Source of the DNA: Hybos culiciformis
Taxonomy: Eukaryota > Arthropoda > Insecta > Diptera > Hybotidae
Direction: 5' to 3'
Length of the DNA: 64,000 nt
Assembly: GCA_964007475.1 (NCBI GenBank)
Contig: OZ023273.1
Location: forward strand, 138,357,308 to 138,421,307
Shown in pieces: positions 42,860 through 57,240 of the stretch (positions are counted from its first letter, which is position 1; each line of letters starts with the position of its first letter). Under the pieces are notes generated by a model, which was given only the letters and a program-made list of their open reading frames with translations, did no database searches and was not told the origin of the DNA. The position numbers and the translations under genes are program-made.

Positions 42860-45800
42860 TTTGATAAAATATAATGTATTTATTTTATTATTATATAAAG
42901 CTATTTGTTTTTGATAAGTACTATATGAAGTTTTTGAGATGCATTACTAAGTTTATTTATTCTGTTAATATTGTGGGTTCCAACTTAAAAAATAAATTAA
43001 AAAATTAAAATAACTACCTAACAACAAGTAACTAAGAAAATTTATTGTTCAAAGAAAGTTTAACTTCATTTTCATCGAAATATCTGGGAAAATTATTTAG
43101 TAGGTACAATGCAGTTATACTTTCTTTTCAATTTTTATGCTATTTCTATGCTTTAAAAAAACTTTCTTAAAAAAATTTTATTTTTAAAATTTGAGTTTTC
43201 TTTTTAAGGAAATTAAATTTATTTTTCGAAAATCACAAGCGTCAAGAGTTAAAATTAGAATTTTTCTATATTTGGCGGGAAATTATAATATATTTTATTA
43301 ATTATAAAAACATTAAAAACACAAATTTGTGGGGGTGAATATTTTTTTTAATTTATTTTTCTCTTAAGTATAATTTTAATTCGAGATTATTTTTTAACCG
43401 AATTTTTTGAAAACCTGAAAATTCTTTTTAATTTTCAATAAAGTTTATTTTTATGATAATTTTGAAATTTTTTTGATAATTTTAAAGAGAATTTTGAAAC
43501 TTTTATTTTTGTGAAACATTCCGATACACATTTTTATGCAAATAATTTTGAAAACAATATATTTTAATTATTAGATGTTCATAATAATAAGAAACAAAAC
43601 TTAATTCTTTCAAATGAATTTTGAAGTATCTTTTATTTTGAATGGAAATTTCTCTTTCTGGTTATTAGATTGTAAACATTTTTATAGTATACACTAACTA
43701 TACAGTATCATTATGTGGCGAGTGCATATAAAATGTTGTTATAATTATATACAAAAAATATGAGTATTTATTATGAAAATATATATAAATATTGAGGAAA
43801 ATATTATAGAATTTGTACAGAATCGACAAAAAGGGTATATCATGAAACTCTTAATCATCTCTTTGAAAAATAAGTAATAAGGAAATTTCAAAATAAACAT
43901 TTTTTGTTATTATAGTTAATTTCCTTTTAGAATAAAAAGTTATTTCTTATAAAAAATTCAAACATTTTTTTTTTTTAATTGTCTTTGAGAGTTTTTGTAA
44001 TATGTTTTAAGTTTTAACAAATCTGTAGTCATAAACGACAAAAAAATTCTACAAAATTCAACCAAGTACCTAAATAGGTATAGCAAGAAAAAATTATTAC
44101 TCATAAATTTAAGAAACAACACTTCACTGATACAAAACATTCAAAGAAATTTAATGTTTATCTGTACCTACCTATAAATTGAACGTTATCGAAGACCTTT
44201 TTTTTGATTGTATACGTGTATGAAAAATTTTGTGTACAAAAATAAAATTTACACCAATTTGCACAAACACAATTGAAATTTTTTTTTTATTATAATCAAT
44301 TTGAAAGATAGATAAACCTTTCATAACTTAATACCTAATTAAAAAAAAAAAAAAACATGATTTCACAATAAGTCGAAATAATAGAAGTTGCAACAGATTA
44401 TTAGTAATTTTATAATATTCATATTTAAGACTACAAAATCTAAGAGTATATTGAATACTTTAATTAATTTTTGGGACAACTCAGAAAAGAACATTTTTAA
44501 CAGAAAAAGTATATGTTTTTGTTCGAATATATTTTAAAAGTTTTTCTTAGCAGAGAAGATACAAACTCTTTATTGGGTAACAACTGTGACGACACCTTTT
44601 CTAATCAGGAGAACATGTTGCACCAATATCGGAATAAAATTTTAACAAATAAAAATTATTTTATAAATGATATTTAAAAAAAAAGCGCCATATTTTAATA
44701 AATTTGATATTAAGTTTGAATATGTTACAAATTGTCAAAACAATTCCAAATAATGTGTTATAATTATAATTTAAAATCTTATAGGATTCAAATAATAATA
44801 AAAAATTATACTAAGGCTTGTATTAAAAATTGATAAAATTTACCATGTCATTTAATATATTTTAAACCATTCATCGCAGAGATTTAACAAAATTATCTTA
44901 CCTAGAATCAAATTAAATATGAATTATTTTTTTATTATATCTGCCACACAACTTGCCCATTAACTTACATAAGTATATCACTGCACATTTAAATGTTTTG
45001 CCTTGTATTTCGGAAACTGGAGTGGAAACAGAGGAGCCGCAAAAGGATTTTTGGGCTTATTTCAACAGTATTTTCGAATAAAAATTCAAAAATCAAGAAA
45101 ATGGAATATCATCGTTTTAATAAATATTTGTTTTTATCTTGAAAAATGTAACACAATCCGAAAAGAAACTAAAAATATTTCACCACAAGAAATTAAATTG
45201 GCATTGTAATAAAAAGCAATAAAACATATTTCTTATAATTATTATCATGTACCTAGTACCTATATTACCTACCTATATTTTTCTGAAGTTGTATTTTCCT
45301 CACTTTTATATTTAGATTAAAGAAAAATCATTAAATAAAATTCAGTTCCTGAAAAATTTTTATTCCCTGGTAGTTTAATGTAGGTATTCCAAGACAAGTA
45401 TTGCGAAAAAAAAATTTCGAATATGTACATACTTTTTTATACATAAAATACTTATATTATTATTACACCTTAAGCATAAAGAATGTATCATACACACACA
45501 TATGTATTTGTTTTCGCAGTGTTTCTAATGATCGAATCGAAAAAACGATATAAAAGTTTTTTGGAAATTTAAGCGAATAAGAACATTAGGTCAGGTCAAG
45601 GCTTTAGGTTCGTAAATAAACAAAAATATTTCAGTTCTGTTCCGAACTTTCGCAGATTTCTTATAAGCAATTATTTTGCAACTTCTTTTTTACTTCAATT
45701 GTTGCCTATTTTGATTTCTTTTTTTTTTTTTTATTATATTTCCTACTTTTTTTAACCCATATTACCGCAATTTAACATGGTTCTGTTTTTTTGTAAAACT

Positions 45801-47644
45801 AAAAAACAAAATTCTTTCATACTACAAAAATTTTTTTTAAATTTCTTGAAAATGGAAAACCTAGAAGTTCAAAACAAATGTTTGTAAGTTTTCTTTTAAA
45901 TTTATTAATTTTTTTTGATTGTTGTTTTCTTTTTATCATAAAGGATGCATGTATAGTAAGTATATTATTGACTGAAGAGATTTTATCTATCTACATATGT
46001 CTTCAATCGGTTATTGTTTCCTCCATAAGAGTTATTTTTCTCTTTTACTCTTAAACATTGTCAGACACTTATAATGTGGCATTGATATTATTTTTTTTAT
46101 TTAAAATTGATAAAAGAGTACTGTTTTCGGACTTAAGAATACTCTAAAATTGGTATTACTTTCCAGTTAGATTTCAAGACTTATATATTGTACTTATTTT
46201 ATTGACGATTGACGAACATCAAAGTTTCCTTAAAAGTTATTTTCTCATGAATGAAAAAGAACAATATTTATTACAATTACTTTGAAATTCTTAATTTGTT
46301 GGGACAATTTTAGCAAAGTTTGTAAATTTAAGATATTAAGATAATTTAGATACGTATTTACTCCAATTCTAACTAATGTTTTCTACAAAAAAAAAAAATA
46401 TTGAATGAAAGAAACATAAAATATACACAGTATACAATTATTTTGTAAATAATATATTTCCCAATTTTTTTTTTCAAATTTTGCTGTTGTATCATCAAAG
46501 AAAATGTTTACGGGAGGGATTTATTTTTCAGCATACTTCGAAGAAAAATTTAAATTTATATTTATGATAGCCTAATATTATACTAGCGAGAAAATTAATA
46601 AAAAACATGTCTGCTTGAGACAAGCCGATGTACGGACAGATTGGTTTTTCTTAGGAACAATTTTTTACTTATGTGTATGGTATGGTTCTAAGCTACTCTA
46701 CATAACTTGGGATTCTATACATTATTTTAGCCTTCTTAATTGTCTCCAACGTAAACTTTAAAATATCTTTAAAATTTCCGTGCTAAACTGATACAAAAAC
46801 ACTTCTTTTGCCATAGGGATGTATATATGGTGGTGTTGTAGTGTAATGTGTTCACATCAATCATCTCGAGACACAAAGTTGCTGTTAACGCCTTAGTTAG
46901 ATTCTGATTTTTTCTTCGTTCCTATGACTCAGCTAAGAAAAAAAGTTAAATTTCTCATATGAAAATAGCCTAAAATTCATAAGTTATAAATTTTTATTCA
47001 AGCTTTAGACTAGTTTTCAAGCTTTTTACTTTCATGGTAGAATAAATTTCCCAAAGTCTGTGTGTTGTTAAAATATAAATATGTATTCCGATATTTAATA
47101 TAATTATATGATTACGAACTAGAAAATAATAACTATTTTTGTTAAAAGGTTTTATTGGAAAATTTGATTTAAATTTAAATTTCGAAGATAACGATTAGAA
47201 ATACATTCAACAACGATACGAAATTACCTGTTTAGAGTTGACAGTAAAAGTTAAATGTATAGTATATAATTAATTTTAGTAAGCATTTTGAATTTAGTAT
47301 TATGGTGAGGGGATAACCAATTTCAGTTCCATTCTAATTTTCGTGCAAAATTAAATTCTTTCATACGAACAAATTTTGGCATAGATTATAGAATTTTGAA
47401 CTGATAAGATAATTGATAAGATAACTGATAAATTGATAAAATCACTGCGATGACCATATATTTCCTTACTCAGACTATATATATCTACTAAAAAGCTTCG
47501 TATTTGTAATAATGTAATAGAAAATTCTGTTATAAAAAATAGAAGTTGATATTTTACTAAGCAAATTCTGTACCCTCTCCTCTATATAGTACGCCTTCTT
47601 TTTAACTAAATTCCATACATTGTATATTGATTAAAGCATTTAAC
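42860..47644. other. 4.8-kb AT-rich non-coding stretch
   Basis: I see no supportable gene. A less AT-rich patch at 44998-45080 is open in several frames on both strands, so openness there is not evidence of coding. Confidence 0.4.
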
Positions 47645-47647
47645 TTA

Positions 47648-48051
47648 TGCCTTGTTCAGACAACGACTAAATCATGATTTCGTAATCGTGATTTGCGTAG
47701 ATAATCATACTTTGAAAACCTGTGTGAACACGATTATGAACGAAAACAAAAAAAGTAAACAACATGAAAGCAAACAAAATAAAAACATAAATATTATTTG
47801 CTACTCAATTTTTTTTTGTTTTGTAAATAAAGAAAATATGTCAAAAATAAAAGTCAAAAATAACTAGGGATGAGTGGAAATGGGTAACATGGATGGTAAA
47901 AAACTATAAACTCATCCCTGAAATTTTTCATGATTTTCGATAATCATGATTTCCGATGACACTTTTTTTGTATGAGCAAATCATGAAAAAAAGAATGATA
48001 ATCACAAAAAGTAAAATTATCATGATAAGATTTCATTGTCTGAACAAGGCA
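47648..48051. mobile_element. 404-bp MITE, TTA target
   Basis: TIRs TGCCTTGTTCAGACAA and TTGTCTGAACAAGGCA are flanked by TTA on each side (47645-47647, 48052-48054). Further inverted words with AATCATGATTT lie inside. The 3-bp TWA target suggests PIF/Harbinger. A related element is at 58060-58488. Confidence 0.75.
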
Positions 48052-51000
48052 TTACAGCTAATTTCTAATAAGTTAATTAGAGAAAAAAAAAGTTATTTTA
48101 CAGGACAGTCAATCAAAGTAAAAATAAGTTAAATAAAATAGAGATCTTTAATTATCCTATCACCAACAATCCTTTGCTAAATTTATTTAATATTTTAGAC
48201 AAAAAACAATATATTGTTATTCTTTGAATTTATGCACACACATAATATGTATTATTATGTAAATAATAAAAAATGTTTTCTATTAGGCAAACGCAAGGTA
48301 TCAAGTTCCCGAAAGTAGTATTAATTGTATATAGATGATTTGTTATATCATGTGAGTATTTTAAGTTCTGTAGGTTATTAATTCTATACATTCTTGTTTT
48401 ATGTTCCTCAATGAAGTTCTATCTGCTAATAATCTTTGATGGGCAAAAAGAGGAGTATAAAGTCAATTTTTATCCAAAATGAAATCAAATCATTGTCGAG
48501 GTCATCAATTATGCAATCTTCCTTTAAGGCTTTTGAAAATTTTTGGTAGAAGTGGTGGAGTACTCTGAAGAAAAAAGCGTGCTTATAGTGTCCTGAATAC
48601 CGAGATACAAAAAATTAAAATTTTACATACATTTATAGATGTAGTTATTTTTGTGCTGTTTCTAATCATAAAATTTAAATTAATTTTCGATTTTTTGCTT
48701 TTTCTTCTTTTTTCTTTTTCACTATTTTGAGATTCCAGTAAATGTTATTCACAAAAATCTTTTTTCCTCTAAAATATTTCTGTTTTCTCATAATGTAATT
48801 TTTTGTTGTAAAATAATGTTTTTATTTTGTTTTCAATAAGAAAGAAAGAACAACCAAAGGTTGTTTTCCATTATGGGAAAAAGATGATCCTTTTTTATGG
48901 TGGTACTTTTTTTCTTAAATTTTCATAACATTACCATTAAGTGCTTCTTAAAAAAAAAACACTCACAATATATTCGAATTTAATCGATTTTTAGTTACTA
49001 CTACTTCTGATTGCCTTGCATCGAACAACTAAGAAAATGTCGAAAATGTTATTGGAATTCCCACGACAAAAATTTTCCCACAGTCTTTAAAAGTTCTCAC
49101 AGAAAAAAAATAAGATTAAAAAAAATAAATATAAAGCATTACATACGTTGGTACAAAAAAAAAAATACACACCATCTACCTACCTACCTGTCTAACTAAC
49201 TTAAATATATTTTGTTCAGGCGGGACGACCGAAGAAGACACACAATATTCAATTTGTTATGCCAATTTATTGAAATCATTTGGAATTACTTAAAATGTTA
49301 GCTTATATTGGATTAAAAGAAAATTATGTTATTAACTAGGGATTCTTCAAATTATTTATATCACAATTTTAAGAGTAAATAAGATACATAAACTTAGTTT
49401 CAAATCTGGTTACTGCACATCTTAAAAACTTCAATACCAAATTTTCAAGAATATTTTCCAGTTATACACGCAGTTAATCATACATTTTGTTCGTCCCCAA
49501 TTCCTTTATGACATTTCATCATTCATAATTTTCCCATGTATGTACATATTTTGGTTGTCGTTCACATATAATTTCAAAAAAACTATAACTAAAATTATCC
49601 TAAAGTAACTTAGAACTGCTATTGCATATTTTAATATAAGAGAACAGTTTACGAATTTAGCAATTTTTTTTTATTTAGTGTTCAATAAAAATAAAAATAC
49701 AGGCTTAATTCTAATATAGTACCAGAGAATTATAATAATGTCGATAATATCGAAGATTCCACAACCACATATCTTGAAAACGGTATCAACATTGGAATTT
49801 AATGCTTAATTTTATTAAATGATAATCATATAAAAATAACCGGATTTTGCACATTTCGGGATAACAAAAATAATTTTAAATTTTGTAGTGTTGTTATCTT
49901 TTATCACACTTACTTAAAAACTTAATTTTACATTGAGTTTTAATTTTCAAAAAAAGTTGAAACATTTTCTGTGCATAAAATATTTGTCTTATGAAAACAA
50001 GAAAATGTTTATTTAAGCAAATTAAGAAAGAAAACCATCCTTTTTATTCGAACATTATTTTCTTATGATGGTAAAAACTATTCATGGAATTTATTCCTAA
50101 TCTGCGGGAAAAATAAATATTTTTTATTTAACAATTTTCAATCTTTTTTCAGATTTAGTTCATATGCCTCCTGATCGCCTAACCGAAATAAATTCAAGAA
50201 ATTCTCGAAATATTTTTCGTAACTTTCTTTCATTGAGTTAAAAAAAAAAATCTATAAGAATTTCATTTATTTTTTACGTACGAAATTTTTGACATTTTTG
50301 TATTTTTTTTTTTTTTTCAAGAATAGATTGAAAACAGAATCTTTTTATGAAGTTAATTTATAAATTGAATTTATCTAATTCATTTTTAAGGTTGTGCTCC
50401 CCCAATGTATTTTTTTATATAGATAACACTTGAATATAATTTATTAAGCATATGTACGCATGAGGTATGCAAAAGCATTGCAAAGGATGAAATAATTATT
50501 TCTACAAAAGAATTCTTGGCAGAACTTCCAATTAGAACTAAATCATATACAATATACTGTGCTTTTAGTTACATTATAATAGCTGTCACTTTAAGTTAGA
50601 ACTTAATAATGCAGTATTGTATCAATACTTCAAAATACTGCATAGTGGTATAATATAATATATCTATATTATTAGGTATAACTTTTTAGGTTTTATTTAA
50701 GAAGATAATGAAAATCTGTGTAACTATAAACCCTTCAACTCGCGGAATTCTGCACTCAATAAGATCGGTTTATCATCATTTTTGCTTACAATTTTACTGC
50801 CCCTTACACGGTTATTTATTTTTCTTTACAATTCTATGAAAATAATGCTATCGCAAAATACAGTCTACTACTAATTTCATAATATTTACTTTTATTTAGA
50901 AATATACATATATATGATTTATTTAAAAAAATGCTTGTTGAAATAAATTTTTATTTTGGGTACCTGTTAATCTTATCATTTATTAAGTTGCGAGGTGACG

Positions 51001-52084
51001 TTGTGTGCTTATTTGTGTTAGCCTGTTATTAATGTGTTTTATATTTGGAAACATCTTGTTTTATATTTTCTAAAGTCGGCAGGAACCCAAAGTAAATTAT
51101 AATAACATTAAATAATTTTTATATTATACAAATTTAGTTTGTCTTTTGAGTTAGTTGTAAATAAACACCGTAATAACTTCAGCTTAATAATTCCATCTCT
51201 AACAAAAAAGCATAAAACGGATACATAATAACTTTCACTTACAGGGTAGAGGTACGGATTTCAATTATAAGATCTTTTCACTTCATGGCAAATTAAAAAT
51301 CAATCGAAAAATGTTGGAATTAAAGTACCTACAAATCGATTCAAATTCAAAGACAATAAATATAGTTATTGTTGAATTTAAAAAGGAGTTTTAGGTCTGT
51401 AATAATTTCGTTTTTATTTTGTTAATAGTATTTTGACATGATGATCATGCTTTTTCTTCTATTTTCTATACTATTTTCAATGTTCAACAAAACTGAATAA
51501 ACTTTTAAAAATTTATGAATATTATTATACCTAGTAAAAAATTTACGTATTCATCCCAATTTCATTAGATCAGTATTCCGTAGGAATATTATCATTAGTA
51601 AGTAAAATATAAGTTTAGTAATATAATAATAAATAATAATTACGATAAAACTTTTCATAATACATATAAGTAAGTGTAGATATAACAGGCAAACAAGCAA
51701 GTAAGTAAGTTACTATCTTTTTTAGCTTTAAAAAAATGTAAAAGCCGTCTATTGTTTTATTGGGTGAGCATCATTTTATAGTAGAGAATATCATATAAAT
51801 AATACTGACGGCATCATAATGTCGTATGTGTATTGTATATCTATTTTTTTTATATATATCTAACTACTATATTACAATGTATATTGTATCCAAATTACAA
51901 TACCAATATTTTTATACACAAGTGAATATCATAAATTTATGTATTATCTATAAGTTAATATATGTTTTTAGGAACACCAAAGCTCTAAATAAAATTAAAG
52001 AATTTATTATTATAATGATATTCAATACTATATTATTGTTAAAAAAATTTCGTATCTTTGGTTATAAATTTAAATATGTACATA
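48052..52084. other. 4-kb AT-rich non-coding stretch
   Basis: No gene can be supported. A stretch at 48824-48861 resembles the possible exon at 57189-57240. (TACC)n is present at 49180. Confidence 0.4.
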
Positions 52085-52092
52085 GGTACAAG

Positions 52093-52931
52093 TAGAGATT
52101 GCGATTTCCCGACATTTTTCATGTCTCGAGAAATCGAGACTTTTTTGACTCGCTATATTTGTTGTCTCGAGAATACGAGATTTTTTTTTTCTATGTCTCG
52201 AGAGTCTCGAGATTTCCCGAGACTTTCATAAAATAAAATAAAATTCAAATAATTACAAAAAATATTGGAAAACTATTAATTTTATTTATAACTAATTCAC
52301 TAATATTAGGAAAAAAAAAAATTGAATAATATATTACTCTATATTATTAGTAGGAACAAAAATATTGTTAGTAGGAACAAAAATATTGTTAGTAGGAACA
52401 AAAACAATATTAATTAATATATATGCTTTAAATATACTTGTATATTTTTTGTAAAAAAAAAGGACTTGTCAATCAAATAAGGACAGGGCTATAGCTATCA
52501 AGACACTCTTTTAAAAGTGAAAAAAATAAAATTTATAAGGAAATGTTTTTCATAAAAAAACATTTTAAAAAACAAAGGGCATCTATAGTTCTATCTGATA
52601 GACGACTCCTTTTTTTGGAAACTAAGTTTCCCGCTGTCCAAAAATTGCGTTCATTCTGAGTAGGCGTTGCTTTATTTCAAATATTATAAGTTATTACCCT
52701 TTAGGAAATTTGATTGCAATATTAAAATTACAGAATATAAAATCCAAATTCAAATAAGCATAAACATTTTGGAACAGAATTTATTTTTAAATTTCTCGAG
52801 ACAAAAAAAAAATTCTCGAGACTACGAGAATTCCCGAAACATGAATATTTAAATTTCTCGAGACTCGAGACATTAAAATATGTAAAAGTCTCGAGATTTC
52901 TCAAGACGGGAATTCTCGATCACAATCTCTA
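52093..52931. mobile_element. 839-bp hAT MITE with 8-bp target duplication and CTCGAGA arrays
   Basis: The ends TAGAGATTG and CAATCTCTA are flanked by a perfect direct repeat GGTACAAG (52085-52092 and 52932-52939). Both subterminal regions carry arrays of TCTCGAGA-like words in opposite orientation. The centre has a triplicated TATTGTTAGTAGGAACAAAA unit (52345-52405) and a transposase remnant at 52525-52672. Confidence 0.88.
52565..52672 (-). pseudogene. hAT transposase C-terminal remnant inside the MITE
   Basis: The minus strand reads TPTQNERNFWTAGNLVSKKR followed by SRLSDRTIDALCFL. This matches the S.ER.FS.AG.....KR.RL....V..L.FL signature at the C-terminus of hAT transposases. It shows the MITE is an internal-deletion derivative of an autonomous hAT element of a lineage different from the ZMYM1-like copies elsewhere in the window. 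Confidence 0.7.
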
Positions 52932-54250
52932 GGTACAAGCTATCAGCATCATAGATTTATGTGTATACGCAATTACATTTATATTTTTAGTTTCAATTTC
53001 ATTGAATGAAAAGGAAAATAAAATCGCACTTTTTCGAACACATTTCTACAGCAATTACCCGTAAATGAACTTTGATCGGTCTAAAACTTAAGGAATCTTT
53101 TTTTTTGTACCTGAGACCTTTATCAGTGATTTGAAGAGTACTCTCATACAAAAGTTCGTATTTGTACCATTTTTATCATACACTACAGCTGTCCTAAATC
53201 GAATTATAATCTCCACTCAGCTTTTGTTGTAAAGCACTCTAGGCCAAAGTTTCAATTCAATTCAATCAGCCAAATAATTTTTGAGTGAATCTTCTACATA
53301 CAAACAGACAGACAGCCATTCATTTCATTCATATAGATATGAAAACAAAAAAAACTTTAAATTTAAATAAATTTTATAAATTATAATACATATCTAGTTA
53401 CTTAAAAAACTATTTTAATAATATTCCAATCAAACCAACTTCAAAGAATGAAAAAAGGTTTTGTTATAGGTATTTAAACTTATTTTATAAACTTTTGTTG
53501 AATTCAATTAAATTTCGTAGTCTTAACTTATTGGCTTTTTGATTCGTTATTTTTAACTCTTCTATTTGCATATTGTACGAATTTTTTTTTTTTATCAATT
53601 TACGATTATTGACTAACTTTTTAACTAAAGTTTCTTTATTATAAAATTATTTTATTCGTTACCTTGACATTTTTAAATCAACGTACAGCATACAAACAAA
53701 ATGTGCGATATTTTTAGGTTGCGTCGCAATTTAAGAGTTGCGTTTTATAATTTTTTCACGTTTAATATCGTATTTTTTTTTTTTTTTTTTTCAAAAATAG
53801 CAATAGTCATGTGCTTAAATTAGTACTTTTCTATTATAAAGGACATTTATTTTAAAATTACTTAACGTTATAGTAAAATTTACTTTATATTCATACTATT
53901 ATTTCCTGAATATGCCAAAACAGGTTCACCAGGTCATCGTAACATCTACAAAATACTCTTTTATGACATAAAGTTTGAGCAACAAATTAAAACTTTGAGA
54001 GAAAATAGAAAAATTTGAAAGTATTTGCCATCCAACGAAATTTGATCTTTTTTTACAAAATTGTATCATCTTAAGATAGGTAATTTTTTTAATTGATTTA
54101 AACTGATTTAATAGTATATTACTTAACTAGAGCCGTAATGAGGTAATTACAGTCGAAGTGAATAAAATGTCCGAGGGCGGTAGCCCGAGGAAATTTTATC
54201 CACTGAGACATTAATTACCGCCTTAGACTCGAGTTAAGTATGTTACTTTA

Positions 54251-54519
54251 TATTATTTCCGCCTATAAGAGACCATTGAAGCAAATAAAAAGCAATTTTA
54301 AGTAGTGAATTTCAAATAACGCGCCACACAATTCAAAACAAAACAAACAGATGATATTGACACTTGTTATTCAATATTTCATCAATTTCAATACTACATC
54401 ATGACACAACTCGATTGTAATAGACCAATTACAGCACTCTTCCCCAATATGAAAGTCCACTGTAATCAGTCATTTACGGCACGCTTTTTGCATTCATAAA
54501 ATTATAGGCGGAAATAATA
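54251..54519. mobile_element. Small TIR element
   Basis: TATTATTTCCGCCTATA (54251-54267) and TATAGGCGGAAATAATA (54503-54519) are inverted. Just outside, at 54120-54235, a second structure with CCGAGGGCGGTAGCCCGAGG could fold. It is non-coding. Confidence 0.55.
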
Positions 54520-55064
54520 TAAAAATTGTTATAATATTAAATTAAAAAAAAATTTAAACGCCTTTTACGGCTTGACGAGGCAACTCCCGCAGGATAGCCC
54601 CGACAAATGATCCCTATTCTCAGCCCTAAACTTAAAATGATGCCATAGTCAATTCGATGCCATAATCAATTCGATGCCATGTAATTCAATTAGTTGCCAT
54701 ATGATTGAATAAGTTGCCATATGATTGATTTCATCTAATGCCATCATCATCTTTTGAGTACCAGCTGCACATTATTCAAAATAATTTCTTCTAAAAATAT
54801 TGATATAAAAAATTTGTTGATTAATCAGCTCTAAGACCATCCATTGCAGAATTAAAACCTTAAAAAGTATTAAATACTTTCAATGTAAAAAAAAAATAGA
54901 GCAAAAAAATCTGTTGAAATGAAAGGTGAATGTAGCATAATTAGTATGAAAATTTTAATATAATTCTCGGTTTTCCAATTCATTTTGTATTCTTAGAAAG
55001 CAGTCGCATCACATAGCGTTTTAATTTTTTTTTTTTTTATTTTCATTAATAAAAGAAATTTGTT

Positions 55065-55170
55065 ATGATAAAATATGAAAAATTTCTTTTGCTAAATTTT
55101 GATTTCCTAGCTCTTTGGAGTGTCATAAGTTTTGCGCAAATAACTGCGGCATCGCATACTTGTCGTTTAG
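55065..55170 (+). CDS. Possible first coding exon with signal peptide (partial gene)
   Basis: ATG at 55065 opens a frame whose first 35 residues have a charged start (MIKYEK), a hydrophobic core (FLLLNFDFLALWSVISFA) and a small-residue region QITAAS, which is a classical signal-peptide layout. The exon would end at a good donor, TTTAG|GTACGT, at 55170/55171, leaving one base of the next codon. The open frame continues a further 25 codons to 55247 without splicing. No following exon could be joined, so this would be the start of a secreted or membrane protein with a long first intron. It could also be chance. Confidence 0.3.
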
Positions 55171-57188
55171 GTACGTTACAGGGGATTTTTTCTATACAAA
55201 AAATATACTGTTTTCTTGTTGTGCGACTGTTACGTTTTTTGTTATGACAATTTCTTGCACAGGGTCACAACGTCGAAAGTATATTTTTGCTTGGAAAATT
55301 CATTTATGAACATGGAGAAAAAATTATAATTTGTAGCTGCGCCTTAAATGAAGAAAACAACTAGTAGCGTGACAGAAAATAACGATTTTTTAACGTTGTT
55401 GCATAATGAAAAGTCGGGAAATTCAATTTGCGAAAAAACAAAAATTAGAAATTTGATTTGAAAATTAGTGAAAAAAAAATTAAAAATTTCATTTAAAACA
55501 CGACTTGGTAGACCTTAAAATAAAGGACTAAAAAAAACAAAAAAACCGCAAAAATTAACTTGGCATTTTTGAACAGTATTTTTAAAACCTACACAAATAA
55601 TTTTCTGTTAAAGGTGATTTTTTTTAAATCATTTTGGTAAATTTTATTGACCTAAAATTTCTAATATAATAAATTCTATTTTTCAAACTCGAAAGGTATG
55701 ATTTTGGACGCAATGAATTCAAACTATGATTTCTTAAATATATTGACATCTAACTAAAGCACCTAATTCTAAAATTGAACTCGATTAATTATAAGGACGA
55801 GCCTTGATAACAAAAACTACCAAAACAATTTTTTTTTGCTTTAACTATAATATTAAAAATGTCTATCTATCTATACCTTGTACAGAATATACTTTAAAAT
55901 TATAAACTGCTTGCAACATGCATGTTATAAGAAAAATTTCCCGCGTAAAATTTAAAATACAAAATTAAAAACTGGTCCATGATGCTGAATTTTTTTTTTC
56001 TTTAAACACAGAGATTAAATACTCTAACTCAAACAGAATACAGCATCCATATTATATTTTGGAATTTTTTTTTACAGTTTGACATAAAACCCTGGCAAAA
56101 TAAAATTAAAAAAAAACAAACAAAAATATTCGAAAATAAAACTACTATAGTCCAACAAACAACGAAACTAATCTAGAGCAGGAAGAGCATCATTTAGACC
56201 GGAACATTATTAGGCGATCATGCGAATTAGATCGCAAATATGTAGAAATTGTATAAATTGAAAAGAAATCAAACAACAGGTTCTTTATTTTATTTTGAAC
56301 GGGTTGGTTGGCTGCATTTTAAATTCAAACAAAATGGGGAAAGACGACGACAGTAGCTAGCTACCAATAATAATCGCAAGTTGTTGCCAAATCGTTTTCT
56401 TTTTCAAATTACAAAAAAAATCATATCAATTTGTGACAAAAATTTCCAATTTGTCCTATGAAAAAAAAAAAATAAGAGAAATTTTTGCTGTTTATAAAAT
56501 AAGTTTTTTCAAGTAAAAAAAATCACTTGTTTGTTCGTTTTTCGTGTTTTTTATACTCGGATTGAAGAAACCAAAGTTAGTAAAATATAAACAACAAAAT
56601 AAATTAACAGAAGTTTATAAAGAAAATAAGTTTATTAATTTTTATAATAGTCAGCAGTAAATTTTAAAGTTGGAATAAAAATTATTTTTATTAGTTGGTA
56701 GAAATTCGCTTTTAATTTTGTAAAGGAGCACAAACAAATTTAAATGAATTATTATATTCACATAATGACAGTTTAACAAAAGTGTTGTTATAGTCAACGA
56801 GGCGACAACAACATTACCATTTAACTTTTTTACAATTATTTTAGTAATTATGGAAGCTGTGGTATTCGCTTCGCATTCTAATCCAAACCTGGTCTTGTGA
56901 TTTTATTGTTAAAATTAAATTACCATCCTGGTCTATTTAGATTTAGAAAATTTTGAAAAACTAAAACTATATTACCAATATTTTATTTAGATTAATTCAA
57001 ATGAACTAGCCTACGTAATTCTGATTATGTTTACATTTTTAATATATTTATTTAAAATAAAGTCATATGCAAAAAAAGTACCATTATACTTTCAAATAAA
57101 AATTTTATAGATTGAGTCATAGTTTATTTTTTTTATTTATTTGCTTCTTAATTCTTATGTTTTCCAATACGAATTCTCTCTTTTTCAG

Positions 57189-57240
57189 AAAATAAATTTT
57201 GTTTTCAAAAAATCTAAGCACAAGAAAGAACAACCTGAAG
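57189..57240 (+). CDS. Possible small internal exon
   Basis: A strong pyrimidine tract and TTTTTCAG precede a 52-base segment reading KINFVFKKSKHKKEQPE plus one base, followed by GGTATGC as donor. It is basic and open in one frame. No partner exon is certain; its phase fits a candidate terminal segment at about 60132-60237 (SAYDDSADDLDQIG, then TAA). The whole chain is speculative. Confidence 0.22.

Noticed and set aside
45003..45209. 68-codon plus-strand frame
   Set aside because: Three frames and the opposite strand are also open here, with no splice or start evidence that favours one.
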